NCBI GenBank assembly: GCA_001179505.1
Contig: CDMY01000307.1
Coordinates: forward strand, 47,188-111,187
DNA length: 64,000 nucleotides
Source of the DNA: Vitrella brassicaformis
Taxonomy: Eukaryota; Sar; Vitrellaceae
Direction: 5' to 3'
The notes under the pieces were generated by a model, which did no database searches, had not been told where the DNA came from, and saw only the letters and a list, made by a program, of their open reading frames with translations. Numbering within the stretch: the stretch's first letter is position 1; every line of letters begins with the position of its first letter. Positions 32,689 through 42,811 of the stretch are shown here, piece after piece. The position numbers and the translations under genes were made by a program.

Positions 32689-32863
32689 GGCCTGAATGGC
32701 ACCCGCGGTCGGCAATCACGGCTGCTCTGCGGACAGCAACAACAGCGACAGAATACAGAGGATTGTCAATCGATGCCTTTTCGCGCTTGTCGCCGCCTGC
32801 TCATCTGACCTGCTCTCGCTCTGCGAAATGGCCCTAGCTCGTTTGATCTTCCCTTGCCGGCTA

Positions 32864-32887
32864 AGCTCGCAGACGCCTGAGCTCGCA
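32864..32887 (+). promoter_or_regulatory. Doublet of AGCTCGCA, 16 bp apart
   Basis: AGCTCGCA at 32864-32871 and again at 32880-32887, in the divergent space between starts at 32688 (minus) and 33085 (plus). Role inferred. Confidence 0.5.
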
Positions 32888-33084
32888 AAAGGGAGAGAAA
32901 AAGGAGGCGAATCGGGGAGGTGGTCGAGTGAGGAGGTGCCTGTGTGTGTAGGCCACACTGCAAGATCTTGGTGCTGCTTGCCGTCGTCGATTGTCCATTG
33001 CGAAGTAAGCTTACGAGGCATTGCGGCGAGAGATCATTCATTCTGCGTGTGTGTGTGTGTGTGCTGCTTCGCTTTGGATGCAGA

Positions 33085-34194
33085 ATGAGTCATGAGGAGG
33101 GCCAGAATGGCCCGACTGCATCGACTGCGTCCGACTCGTTGGCAGCCGTTGATGATGCGGAAGATCCCCTCACGCAGGCAATGAAGACTCTCACCGATGC
33201 CTACTGGGTACACAGAGAGAAAGGAAAGAGGCTCACCCACTCAGTCATGCTCGCACAGACCCACATCAATGAGTGGATGGATGGATGGATGTAGGTGTAT
33301 CCGACGTCGCGGCCTCTGAGGGATCTGAAGAACCTGCCCAAGTCCAAGAGGAAGAAACCAACTGCAGCCACCACAGATGCCGACGGCAGACAGAGAGAGA
33401 GGTGCCCCCCACACACACCGCACATCAACACAACAACGTATTAGTCATTTGTGTGTCGGTCGGTTGATTTGCTGTGTCCCTCATTGGCTGCAAGGATCAG
33501 TGTGTCGTCCGGCCCTCCCCCCGGCCCCCTGGAAGCGATGCACATGTACGCCCCGGCACTGAGCCAGCAGATGGCCACAGACCAGTCACGGCGGGAGAAC
33601 CAACACACAACTGCCACCGCCGCCCCACCGAGTCAAGAGCAGCAGCAGCAGCAGGCACCCGAGCTAGCGTCACATCAGCCCTACCAGCAATCCTCGTTGC
33701 TCGCGCCCCCCTTGGTGCTATCGCCGGCTTTGCTGCGCGAGAACCCTTCCCTTTTGGCTCAGGTGAGGGCCGTCGTGCGGCAAGCAGAGGAGGGGCACCA
33801 ATCAGACGAGCAGCAAGAGGGCGGCCACGCCGCTGCTGCTGCCGCCGCTGGTGGTGGTGGTGGTGTGGGTTCGTCGGCATCTGTGGTGCTGGACGTCGGT
33901 GAGTGCTCTCTCTTTCGACGCACATGTGACACATCGCATACGGCTGCCATGGTGCTCTCTGCCTATGAGTGTGTGTGTAGGTGTGAGCGGGATGGAGGGG
34001 CTGCTGTCGTCATGGTACTACGCAGGCTACTACACTGGCAGACACGCGGTCAGTGAGAAGGATAACGAGGGAGGGAGGGAGGGAAAGAGCGAACATTGTG
34101 GATGGATGGATGGATGGGTGGCATGCAGGCGTATCAGGAGATGCAGCAGGCGTGGCAAATGCAGGCCGCAGAGCAGAGGAAGACTGACACGTGA
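33085..34194 (+). CDS. SMN-like protein (survival of motor neuron), YG box present, no Tudor domain seen
   Basis: Five exons: 33085-33207, 33295-33401, 33495-33898, 33981-34048 and 34129-34194. The N-terminus MSHEEGQNGPTASTAS leads to EDPLTQAMKTLTDAYW, an acidic-helical element in the place of the Gemin2-binding helix. The middle is Gln/Ala/Gly-rich with KSKRKKPTAAT. The C-terminus GMEGLLSSWYYAGYYTGRHA then AYQEMQQAW is a clear YG box (S-W-Y-x-x-G-Y-x-T-G), the oligomerisation helix of SMN. The total of about 255 residues contains no SH3-like Tudor segment, as in fission yeast SMN. Expected role: assembly of Sm rings on spliceosomal snRNAs, fitting an intron-dense genome. The start codon lies in an open frame that extends upstream to 32944, but MSHEEG is the better start by composition. 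Confidence 0.8.
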
Positions 34195-34677
34195 GCGTAT
34201 CGACCTGACCTGACCCAGTCAGGTCACGTGTGTGTACATATATATCCGGTGCAATGGACGCTTGACGGACTCATTGTTACAATTAGTGACATCTCCCGGC
34301 TTGGCTGTCAGTGCATCCATGCGTACAATGATTGGCGTAAAAGGTATAGACTATCGTATCACGCCTTTGGTTTGGGAAAGGCAGCATGGATACGTCAACA
34401 CACACACACACACACACGTACGTCAGTCCATCAGTCTCTCAAAATGGCTGGTTGCCATCTGCTGGGATGGCCAGACGGACAGACAGACCATCATACAGAC
34501 ACGAGAAATAAATGAAGCCGTCTGCAGCAGCCAGCCGTCCTGGGGCATGAGAAATCAGTCAGTGGGTCATGTGCTCCAACATCAACACACAAAAAGTTGA
34601 AAGCGCACAGCATAGCTCTCTGTCCGTGCGTCTGCAGGTTCCCGTCTGCACTGCTGTGGCCGGGCTGACATGCACCC
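34195..34677. other. Intergenic, convergent 3' flanks
   Basis: About 480 bp with a (CA)n run near 34400. No gene is recognised. Confidence 0.6.
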
Positions 34678-37123
34678 TCACTCGTCCTCAGCAATTGTGC
34701 TGCTGCCGCCGCCGTCCCCCTTTGCCCGCTTGTGCGGCCTCTCCGCCTCTCCATCGTCGCCACTTGATGCCGATGATGCGGCCGCCTTGCGCTTCTCGCC
34801 ACGACTGATACCAGCACCACCAGCGGCTGCAGCAGGGGATTCACGCGATGACGACACGCCCACAGCCGCAGCGGGCACACCAGCAGACACCTGAACACAT
34901 AACATGGCCTCTGTGTGTCGTTGATATGACATTGCTGCGTTACCTGTGTGGTGTGGCCGGCGATCTCTGCCAGCTCCTTGCTGAGGGCCGATTGAGCGTC
35001 GGTGAGGGTGTCCAGAATGGACGACAGGCTGCCGGCCAGCAAGGCACCATCCTGCAGGACACAGAGAGAAAAGTGAGTGCCGCTGCTCGCCTGTGTGTCT
35101 AGTGTTCTGTGCGCACCTCTGTATTGTCGGTATGTGTGGCTATGATGTTGTCTGCCCGCTCCAGGTCCGACGCTAGCTGAGGCACGAGCTGCAAGCCATA
35201 CCAACACAGCGAATGTCGCTCCTTGCTGCATGTCATCTGTAGACCCCTCTTCTCTCCCCTTACCGAACGCATCGAACGTATCTTCTGCAGAAGGTCACTA
35301 GAAGAGCCGCCGCCGCCACCCTGCCCATCTGCACCACACAATCAGGACACACAAGGCATGACAGATGAAAGCTGTCCATTAGTCGCATGTGTGTGGTGAC
35401 CTGCAGGGGCAGCCGGGCCGTCCCCGCTGTCTATGTCCATCAAATCGCCGCCTGCAGTGGTGGACGAGGAGAGACAGGACTGTTCTAGTGCCCTTGTGTG
35501 GCGTGTTGGTGTGTACCATTGTGTTGCGAAGTGTAACCCACCGCCGCACCTGCAGCGGCAGACGATGAGGCGGCGGCAGCAGCAGCAGGACCTACAGACA
35601 ACCACACACACTGACCCGTTCATAGCTCATGCGTGTGCCGCCCCAGATTGTGCTTGCCTGCGGTCTGCCCGCCACCCTGACCACCACCAGCACCACCAGC
35701 AGCTGGGGGCAGGGCTACGTCTAGCTGGTTGCCGAACACCATCACGGGGTCGGCGGCTCTCATCACCTCCCGCACCACCGTCACTGTCTGGGGGAACCTG
35801 GCGGCTCCGACCCCCATCACCGGACGCTCCGTCGTGTAGAGGTGGACGGCGGCAAAGGTGCTGTAGCTGGTGATGCTGATGTGGGCCTCAAATTGGTGGC
35901 CTGGCTGGTCGCCGTGCAGCACTATCACGCGGTAGAAGTCTTCTAGTGCTGCCCGGTGGATGGTGCTGATAGTGCGGCAGTCCCATATGGGCGGCGGCTG
36001 ACTGGCGAGATCCCGCTGAAGCGAAAAGGGACATATGACAATGAGTCAGTGGGACAGCTGGTGAGGTGCTTTGTGTGTGGCTGACCAGCTGGTTGTGGCG
36101 TGGGGCATCGTTGCGCCGGTGGACACCCTGGTACGCGACCTCAGACCCTCTATGCTGCATCCTGATCAGACACATCATGGCAGAGCGGTGCAGCCAATGT
36201 GGCGGTGTGTTTGTGTGTGTCACTCTGCTCATCTCTCTCACCGATACAACACAGCGTCGCGAACTGAAGCATACTCATACTCTGCAAACAGCAATACACC
36301 AAACACACACACACACACACACAATCCGATGACCCTGCCGCCCTCACCGTCAATCGCACACACGGGGTCCGTTGCCCATTGCCCATAGCTCTCCCCTCCC
36401 GCCCCCCTCACCATAATACTCACACACACACAGACGGGGTTGGCTGGGTCGTATCTCTCGCGGAAGGGGTGGTTGGCCGGCAGCGTCTGCAGGGTGTGGA
36501 TGGTCAGCCGATGCACATCCAGCCGCTCCTCGCCGTCGAGGCGCTCGAGCTCCATGTTGAGATGGCGCTGGATGAGTGAGAGCTGCCGCAGCGCCTCACA
36601 CCGCCCGTTGACCACCGCCCGGCTGCCCACCCCCTCCACATCAGCACTGGTCAGCTCTATCGGCAACTGCCCGCCTCCCCGCCCCTGATGCACAGCCACC
36701 CTGATGATGCGCACCGTCGCCGCCCAGTCGCCGCTTTTGTCGATGATGTACAGGAGCCGCTGCAGCAGATCGAGGGATGGCAGGTCATAGCTGATGACGT
36801 CCTTGAGGCCCTTGCCGGTGAGCTGCGTGTCGATTTGGGATTTGAGGAGGTCCGCGTCCACATGCTGTCTGCCGTGTTTGCACGTGCGGCGGAGGCGGGC
36901 GAGGCCGATGGACAGATCTGCGCCGAGGAAGGGGAAGATCTCGTTGTCCACCTCTGGAGGCAGATCAAACAGGCGAACGCGCTGGTCCTCCTGCAAGCGA
37001 ATAACGGAGCGAAAGAGACAGAGTGATTCACTGCATCGCTATGTGCTGTGCACACACGTGTACCTGTGGCTGAGGCAAAGGGGCAGCAGCCGATGACGCT
37101 GCTGACGGCGCTGCCTGGCCCAT
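34678..37123 (-). CDS. Family A protein apparently fused to a family B-type N-module
   Basis: Exon 1 from 37123 (MGQAAPSAASSAAAPLPQPQ) splices to EDQRVRLFDLPPEVDNEIFP, the family hallmark, then LARLRRTCKHGRQHVDADLL, SADVEGVGSRAVVNGRCEAL, YDPANPV and YASVRDAVLYR. The C-terminal domain has VIVLHGDQPGHQFEAHISIT and AVHLYTTERPV. The frame can stop at GRHTHEL (35620). Alternatively, a GC donor (GACCGCAG|gcaagc) joins to an Ala-rich exon (35.6-35.5 kb) and then, in phase, to LMDIDSGDGPAAPAG, SSSDLLQKIRSMRS, QLASDLERADNIIATHTDNT, DGALLAGSLSSILDTLTDAQ and a basic tail GEKRKAAASSASSGDDGEAE ... KRAKGDGGGSSTIAEDE ending at 34678. These last modules are the first exons of family B. Whether one fused gene or two tandem genes is open; phase agreement favours fusion. 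Confidence 0.6.
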
Positions 37124-37206
37124 CGTCACTCAGGCGCCCGAAGAGAAGCATGCAGACGCTCTATGGGATTCGCTGGCTCTCGTTCGAATGCTCACCAGCT
37201 GGCCTC

Positions 37207-37526
37207 TGTTGAGAAACCAATCAGGCTATAGCCAAGGTTATCCATCTGCGGGCCGACACATCATTTCCTCAACACCCCCCTTCGGACCGCAGAGCTAGGG
37301 TGCCCCCCTTTCCGCCTCTGCCTTTTCAAGGTTCCCAGTGTTGCCTCCAGGAATCCAACTCGCGACCCCTCCGCAGCGCTCAGCAGGATTGTTCTCCGCC
37401 CGGTTTGACCCCTTAAGGGTGTCAACCGGGGTTCGAACCGAGGTCAGTGGGCTCATAACCTGTTGAGAAACCAATCAGGCTATAGCCGAGGTTATCCATG
37501 CGGGCCGACATATCGTTTCCTCAACA
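37207..37526 (-). mobile_element. Miniature LTR retroelement (TRIM-like), 320 bp, 5-bp target duplication GCCTC
   Basis: Direct repeats at 37207-37274 (68 bp) and 37461-37526 (66 bp) differ by three substitutions and a 2-bp indel. Each begins TGTTGAG and ends CTCAACA, so both have TG...CA ends. GCCTC flanks the whole on both sides (37202-37206 and 37527-37531). Read on the minus strand, the 5' repeat is followed at once by GGTTATGAGCCCACTGACC (37460-37442), complementary to the anticodon arm of initiator tRNA-Met, as in copia-type half-tRNA priming. The 3' repeat is preceded by the purine tract GAAGGGGGG (37283-37275). There is no coding capacity. Confidence 0.9.
37441..37460 (-). other. Putative primer-binding site of the miniature LTR element
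   Basis: Minus-strand sequence begins GGTTATGAGCCCAC directly after the left LTR end. Its complement TGGGCTCATAACC is the G-C-rich anticodon stem-loop characteristic of initiator tRNA-Met, so priming by a tRNA cut in the anticodon stem is inferred. The tRNA match is from memory of the conserved loop. Confidence 0.7.
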
Positions 37527-37555
37527 GCCTCACTCTCAGCGCTCCATCTTTCTTT

Positions 37556-37563
37556 AGCTCGCG
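37556..37563 (+). promoter_or_regulatory. AGCTCGCG promoter-proximal motif
   Basis: Lies 30 bp beyond the retroelement and about 210 bp upstream of the SDR start. It is embedded in a CG-rich palindrome GCGCATGCGCGC. Role inferred. Confidence 0.4.
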
Positions 37564-37775
37564 CATGCGCGCGATCCATCAATCTGAGGAGGCCTTGCGT
37601 TTGAGCAGGGTCAGTGCGGTGAAGGACACGCCTTACGGCTCAGACCGGCTATCTGAGTTCGAGGGAGGTATCATAATCCCTCAGGCCTTGGCCAGGTTTC
37701 CCATCGCGAAATCTCGACGATCCGCCAGCGCTGAGTTGGTCGCCCGACTCCCTCTCTCCATTCGGCACTGCGACG

Positions 37776-38961
37776 ATGTCGTGTCTGATCTTCGGTTGCC
37801 GCGGCATTGGGCGTGCGTTGGCCATGCGGATGAGCGCCAGGGGCGTCCCGGTGCATCTGGCGTCCAGGAGCGAAGATCACCTCAAGCAGTTGGCCTCAGA
37901 GCTCCCAAACACGACGTATACGGTGTGCGACGTCACCAAGGTGAGGAACAAACATGGCAGAGAGCGGGCACGGAGCTGTCTTTCTGTATGCTGTCTTCCC
38001 TGTGTTGTGTGCGCGTGGATGCAGGAAGGTGACATCAAGAGGGCGTATGAGGAGGCGAATGACCAGGCAGGCGCCATCCAGGGACTCGCCTATGCCGTTG
38101 GTCGGTAGCCGGCTCTCATACAACACTCGTCTATCCATCTGTCTGAGTCTGTCTGTGTGCAGGTTCGATAGTCCTGAAGCCCTACAAGTCGGTGACGCGC
38201 AAGGATCTCATGCAGACCTTCGAACTCAACGCCGCATGTGCCATCGAAGCCGCCACCACATGCGCACCCACGTGAGACGACAGAGCAACGCGAACCAAGA
38301 CACTCCCATGTGTCCATCGAGATGTGTCCTGTATGTGTGCAGCCTGAAGGATAGCGGTGGGTCGATTGTGCTGTTCTCCACCGTTGCGTGTCACGTGGGG
38401 CTTCCCAACCACACCATCATCGCCGCCGCCAAGGGTACACGGACACACACATATGGCACATGGCACAGGAATGTGCTCATCGGTTGACACCTGCAGGTGC
38501 TGTGGAGTCGGCTACTCGCAGCCTGGCGGTGGACCTGGCGCCAGACGTGCGCGTCAACTGCATCGCACCCTCACTCACACGGTTACACATACACAGTGGG
38601 TGTATACGCGTTGCCTGGACGCTTCTCCCTGGTGTGTGTGCAGGTCGTCCCTATCAGCGAGCATGACCAAGAGTGAGGCGATGGCCAACGCCATCGCCGC
38701 CATACACCCGCTGGGCAGGATCGGCGAGCCTGACGACATCGCGTCACTGGCCGCCTTCCTGCTTACCAACGAGGACAGCGGCTGGATCACCGGACAGGTC
38801 AACGACACAGATGAACAGCGTTGCATTATGTGCTAGAATACTTACGGGCGATGTGTGTGTGGATGGATGGATGGATGGATGGATGGATGGATCAGGTGAT
38901 TGGTGTGGATGGCGGGCGGAGCACTCTGTCACCTGCAGCGCCGGCTAAAGCGAAGAAATGA
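37776..38961 (+). CDS. Short-chain dehydrogenase/reductase lacking the catalytic tyrosine
   Basis: Seven exons: 37776-37940, 38025-38100, 38163-38271, 38343-38434, 38497-38581, 38644-38797 and 38895-38961. MSCLIFGCRGIGRALAMRMS carries the GxxxGxG dinucleotide loop; HLASRS is a basic NADP-type second strand; VCDVTK gives the adenine-site Asp; LAYAVG replaces NNAG. The catalytic segment reads GSIVLFSTVA (Ser present) and HTIIAAAKGAVESATRS, where YxxxK has Ile in place of Tyr while Lys stays. The tail RVNCIAPSLT ... HPLGRIGEPDDIASLAAFLL ... GWITGQVIGVDGGRS is classical. The same I/V-x-x-x-K variant with KGAVE is familiar to me from bacterial SDRs, so bacterial ancestry is possible. Activity is uncertain; substrate unknown. 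Confidence 0.83.
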
Positions 38962-39501
38962 GGCGGCTCTGTCGGCGTGAGCGTGCTCGAGGGTCCCCCG
39001 CTGTTGTGGATAGATAGGAGTGACCTTACCTTTCTCGTGTATGCCCTAGCTATGTAGCTGTAGCAGGTGTGCTTTCATCGGTCGCAGACCACAGTGACTC
39101 TCCTTCGCTCCTCGATATGCTATGCTTGGTTGTATGTACATACGTCTGCGCATGCTCAAGAACATCAGCGAGAGCGTCTGCTTTTGGTCAAGAACATCCC
39201 AAGACTCGAACTCGAGCTGGGTTTCGAGTCTGGGATGTTCTTGGCAATGAGCAGACGCTCTCGCTGATGCAGGAACCGGGGATCACACACACGCATACGT
39301 GAATGATGCCCTCCTACTGACGGCTCGCATCCAACCAATATGCGGCCGTAATGAACGTCACGTGAACCACCAAATGCGCACACCACACCGCGCACACACG
39401 TGCTGTTCCATCGATAGGCTCCAGCTCCTAACACACCGGCCAAAAAAAGCATTCACATCTCGGTCTGTACATCATTTAGCATGGGGTGGGTTGGCCATCA
39501 A
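38962..39501. other. Intergenic with foldback element
   Basis: Convergent 3' space between the SDR and a minus-strand coiled-coil gene. Apart from the hairpin at 39163-39269, nothing is recognised. Confidence 0.6.
39163..39269. repeat. Near-perfect inverted repeat (foldback hairpin), 107 bp
   Basis: The left arm starts CATCAGCGAGAGCGTCTGCT and continues CAAGAACATCCCA-GACTCGAA. The right arm is its reverse complement with one bulged base and one short mismatched block (TTTTGGT against CATTGCC). The loop is about 12 bp around CTCGAGCTGGG. As RNA it would form a stem near 47 bp. It may be a small foldback/MITE relic or a small-RNA precursor. No flanking target duplication longer than 2-3 bp is evident. 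Confidence 0.8.
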
Positions 39502-40711
39502 TCAGTCGAGGTGCTCAGAGGCCTTCCTGAGCTCTGCCGATATTTCCTCGTCCGTTATCCACCTGGGCACACACACACCGCATGCACCAGACGCTGCAGA
39601 CAGGTGTCAGAAGAGATGGTGAGAATGTACATACCGTTGTGGCGGAACTTTGGCCGAGCCCTTCCTCCGTGTGGCGGATGACACATGCACCTCTGCTGGC
39701 GACCGCACCTGGCCACTCATCCGCTCACACGCAGGCTGCTGCGCACCTGCAGCCATCAAAGAATGCACACACGTGAAGGTGAATGGAAGGCACGGATGTG
39801 GCTCTTTCTGGCGATGTGTCTGTGTGTCCTACTTTCGATGGCTCGTTGCTCCAGGCGCCGCATTTTGACCTGTGCGATCGTGGTGGCGAGCTGGGGCAGG
39901 AGGCCCTGGCGCTCCTTCTCCTTGTGATAGCTGACACCACACAACAATCAGGCTCGTAAGTACCGTACCTTAGTACGCGGCAGCTGCTGACTGTCATCAG
40001 GACGAATGCCTGTCTGTCAGTGCATGTCTGCTTGCCGTTTGTTTTTTCTGTCGCCGATGTCCAGTTTGATGTGCTCGATCTCCACCCTCTTGGCCCGCCC
40101 ACCCACACGCAACCCCTGACACACCGCAGATGGACACAAAGACAGACAGACAGACAGAGCCGTGTATCACGGCAGCCGCGAAATGATTGGTGCGTACTTG
40201 TAGTTGCTTGAGAAGGTAGCCGAGCTGCTCGTTCTGGAAGTCGACGGCATTGACGCAGTTGGTGTAGCTCACGCTGACACGCAATGCACCGCACCCATAC
40301 ACACACACAGAAAGACAGTGAATCAATGTGCGTGTTGGTCGTACTATCATGCCCACCCACCCCATGTGGTCGAGCTGCTGCCTCTCCTGGTCGGTCATGT
40401 AGGGCACATGTGCCTCCCAGTCGTCAGAGTGAAAGAAACCATACACCTGCCCACCACACACACAGAGATAAACAACGAGAAGCATGAGTCAAGGTCCGAT
40501 CTCTTCCCACATGCGTCACGCACCTGGTCTGTCTGTGTGCGGCGCTGCTCGACGGACTCGTAAGACTCCTCCTCGACACACGCATCTGCCAAACCAACAC
40601 ACGCATTCACCATCCACACACGCTGAATGCGGGCACCCGTCGCGATGGATCTTTTGCACCTTCTTCCTCTGATTCAGATCCCAACACGTGCTTGAACAGC
40701 CACAAAGCCAT
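39502..40711 (-). CDS. Uncharacterised coiled-coil protein
   Basis: Exons on the minus strand give MALWLFKHVLGSESEEEG, then DACVEEESYESVEQRRTQTD, VYGFFHSDDWEAHVPYMTDQ with ERQQLDHMGW, NAVDFQNEQLGYLLKQLQ, GRAKRVEIEHIKLDIGDRK, EKERQGLLPQLATTIAQVKM then RRLEQRA, and DEEISAELRKASEHLD ending at 39502. Charged helices dominate and no family is recognised. The start is uncertain: ATG at 40711 (MALWLF) is preferred. An open frame extends to another ATG at 41001 that overlaps, on the opposite strand, the ATG of the next gene. Confidence 0.6.
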
Positions 40712-40998
40712 GTCCTCTCTGAGGGAGAGAGCGGTTTCACGAAATGAGTCGCGAAAGCTTCTGATAACGGCAGCGGCGGTTGAGAGAGAGAGCTGTTGTG
40801 AGCTCAGAGAATGATGGATGAGCATTCTTGGCACCTTTCCGGATGCTGTGGGTGCCAGAGGAGGCGGCCTCCACTGACCGGCCGTACTGACATCTGAGTC
40901 GGTGAGCATTGAGATGAGAGGAATGGCCAGCTGGAGGGATCGGACGCACTGTGCCTCTGCACTCTTGTTTGCAGGCGTGTTTGGCCAGCGCGGCGCCA

Positions 40999-42811
40999 TG
41001 GCTGCAGCGGCATCTTCATCCGCTGCCGCCGACCTCCCGCAGCCACAGGTACTCCATTCACTCTCTCATTTGGTTGATTGGTTTGTCGGTTCCATCCATC
41101 CATTCATCAGATGCTGCCGTCGTCCCACGAGCGCTACAAGAACGGCACGCGTGTGTGGATGGTGACGGCCAAGCGGGAGAAGGGCACGCAGGAGTGGGTG
41201 ACGGCCGACGTCTATCGCACTGAGGAGACCAACGGGGCCACGAGGGTGTCCATGAGGGAGGTAGAGGGGACAGAGGAGTTCACTGTGGTGGTGCCGCACC
41301 AGGCCAAGGCGTCGCCGCACGGCCAACAGGTACTTCACTCAGTAGGCAGAGCTGCCTCCACCTCCACTGCTTAATGATCCTGTCTGTGTTGTGTCTGATG
41401 TGATGTGTGTGCAGGTGCATAAGGGCTTCAGGTTCGTCAAGACGGTACCTGTGGAGCAGCTTGTAGATGAGGATACTGACAGCGGCACGGTATTCAGGCA
41501 GCCACAGACACACGATTGAATCAAGCAGCCCACACCGCCTCCCTCCTCTCCGTTGGTTGCCTTGTTGTTCTGTCCGGCCATCAGCCTCGTCTGTTTAAGC
41601 TGCCCCAGGAGGTCGAGAAGGGCGTCCTCTTCCCCCTCCTCGGCGGCGACCTGGCCATCAGCCTGGCCCGCGTCCGCACCACATGCCGCCTTGGCGGAGA
41701 GCGGGTCTCTGCGGACCTCCTCAGATCGCTGATCGACACACAGCTGACCGGCAAGGGCCTCAAGGACATCATCAGCTATGACCTGCCGTCTGTCGGTCAG
41801 CTGCAGCGGCTCCTGCACATCATCCAGCAGAGCGGCGAGTGGGCGGCAACGGTGCCCATCATCAGAGTGGCCAAGCACCAGGGGCGGGGAGGGGGGCGGT
41901 TGCCGATAGAGCTGGACAGTGCTGATGTGTACGGGGTGGGCAGCCGGGCGGTGTTCGACGGGCGGTGTGAGGCGCTGCGGCAGCTCTCTCTCATCGGCCA
42001 TTACGTCGGTGTGACGCTGCGGCGCGTCAATGGCGAGGAGCGGCTGGGTGGGGAGGGGCTGACCATCCACACGCCAGATACGCTGCCGGCCGACCATCCC
42101 TACCGCGATGGATACGACTCGGCCAACCCCGTGTGTCAGATTGGAAGTGAGGGCGGGAGGGAGGAAGGGAGAGAGCTATGAGTGATGGGTGTGTGTCTGT
42201 TTGCAGTCTGTGAGTATGCTTCAGTTCGCGACGCTGTGTTGCTTGAGTGAGAAAGATGAGCAAAATGATACACATAAACACATTGGCTGCACCACTCTGC
42301 CATGATGTGTCTGATCAGGATGTGCTGGGGAGGGTCGGTGGTCGCGGACCAGTTGGTGTTGCAGGATGAAGATGCCCCAAGCTACGAGCGACTCGTCAGT
42401 CAAACACACACACACACACACACAATTGCCTCACCAGCTGTCCCACTCACTACTCATTGTCATATCTCCCTTTCCCTTCAGACATCGCTCGCCACTCAGC
42501 AGCCTCCAGTATGGAAGTGCCACACCATCGGCACCAGCCACTTGGGGCTTGGCACAGAACTAGAACGCTTCTACCGAGTGATAGTGCTGCACGGCGACCA
42601 GCCCCACCACACATTATTCGAGGCAACCATCTACATCCGCAGCAACCCCACCTTTGCCCACGCCTTCCTCTACACGACGGAGCGACCGGTGGATGGCAAG
42701 GAGGGAGCCGCCACATTCCCCCAGACAGTGAGGGTGGCGCGGCAGCTGATGGGGGACGATGCCGTGGTGGCGTTCGGCAATCAGCTGGACGTAGCTGTAG
42801 ACAAACACTAA
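40999..42811 (+). CDS. Family A protein with SH3/Tudor-like module, third full copy
   Basis: Exon 1 MAAAASSSAAADLPQPQ splices to MLPSSHERYKNGTRVWMVTA ... EWVTADVYRTEETNGATRV ... REVEGTEEF, then VHKGFRFVKTVPVEQLVDED, and in phase (ACG|gtattc to ccatcag|CCT) to PRLFKLPQEVEKGVLFPLLG. The core includes LADLLRSLID-like VSADLLRSLIDTQLTGKGLK, IISYDLPSVGQLQRLLHIIQ, GVGSRAVFDGRCEALRQLSL and HPYRDGYDSANPV, then YASVRDAVLLE. The C-terminal domain has PVWKCHTIGTSH, VIVLHGDQPHHTLFEATIYI and AFLYTTERPVDG, ending DVAVDKH at 42811. It is very close to the 22.7 kb copy in the first half and shares 3' flank with the 13.2 kb copy. Exon 1 resembles that of the 37 kb copy (both end LPQPQ). Confidence 0.7.

Noticed and set aside
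37275-37460. tRNA-derived SINE or tRNA gene in the minus strand (GGTTCGAAC looks like a B box)
   Set aside because: No full tRNA cloverleaf can be laid out, and LTRs, primer site, purine tract and 5-bp duplication explain the segment better.
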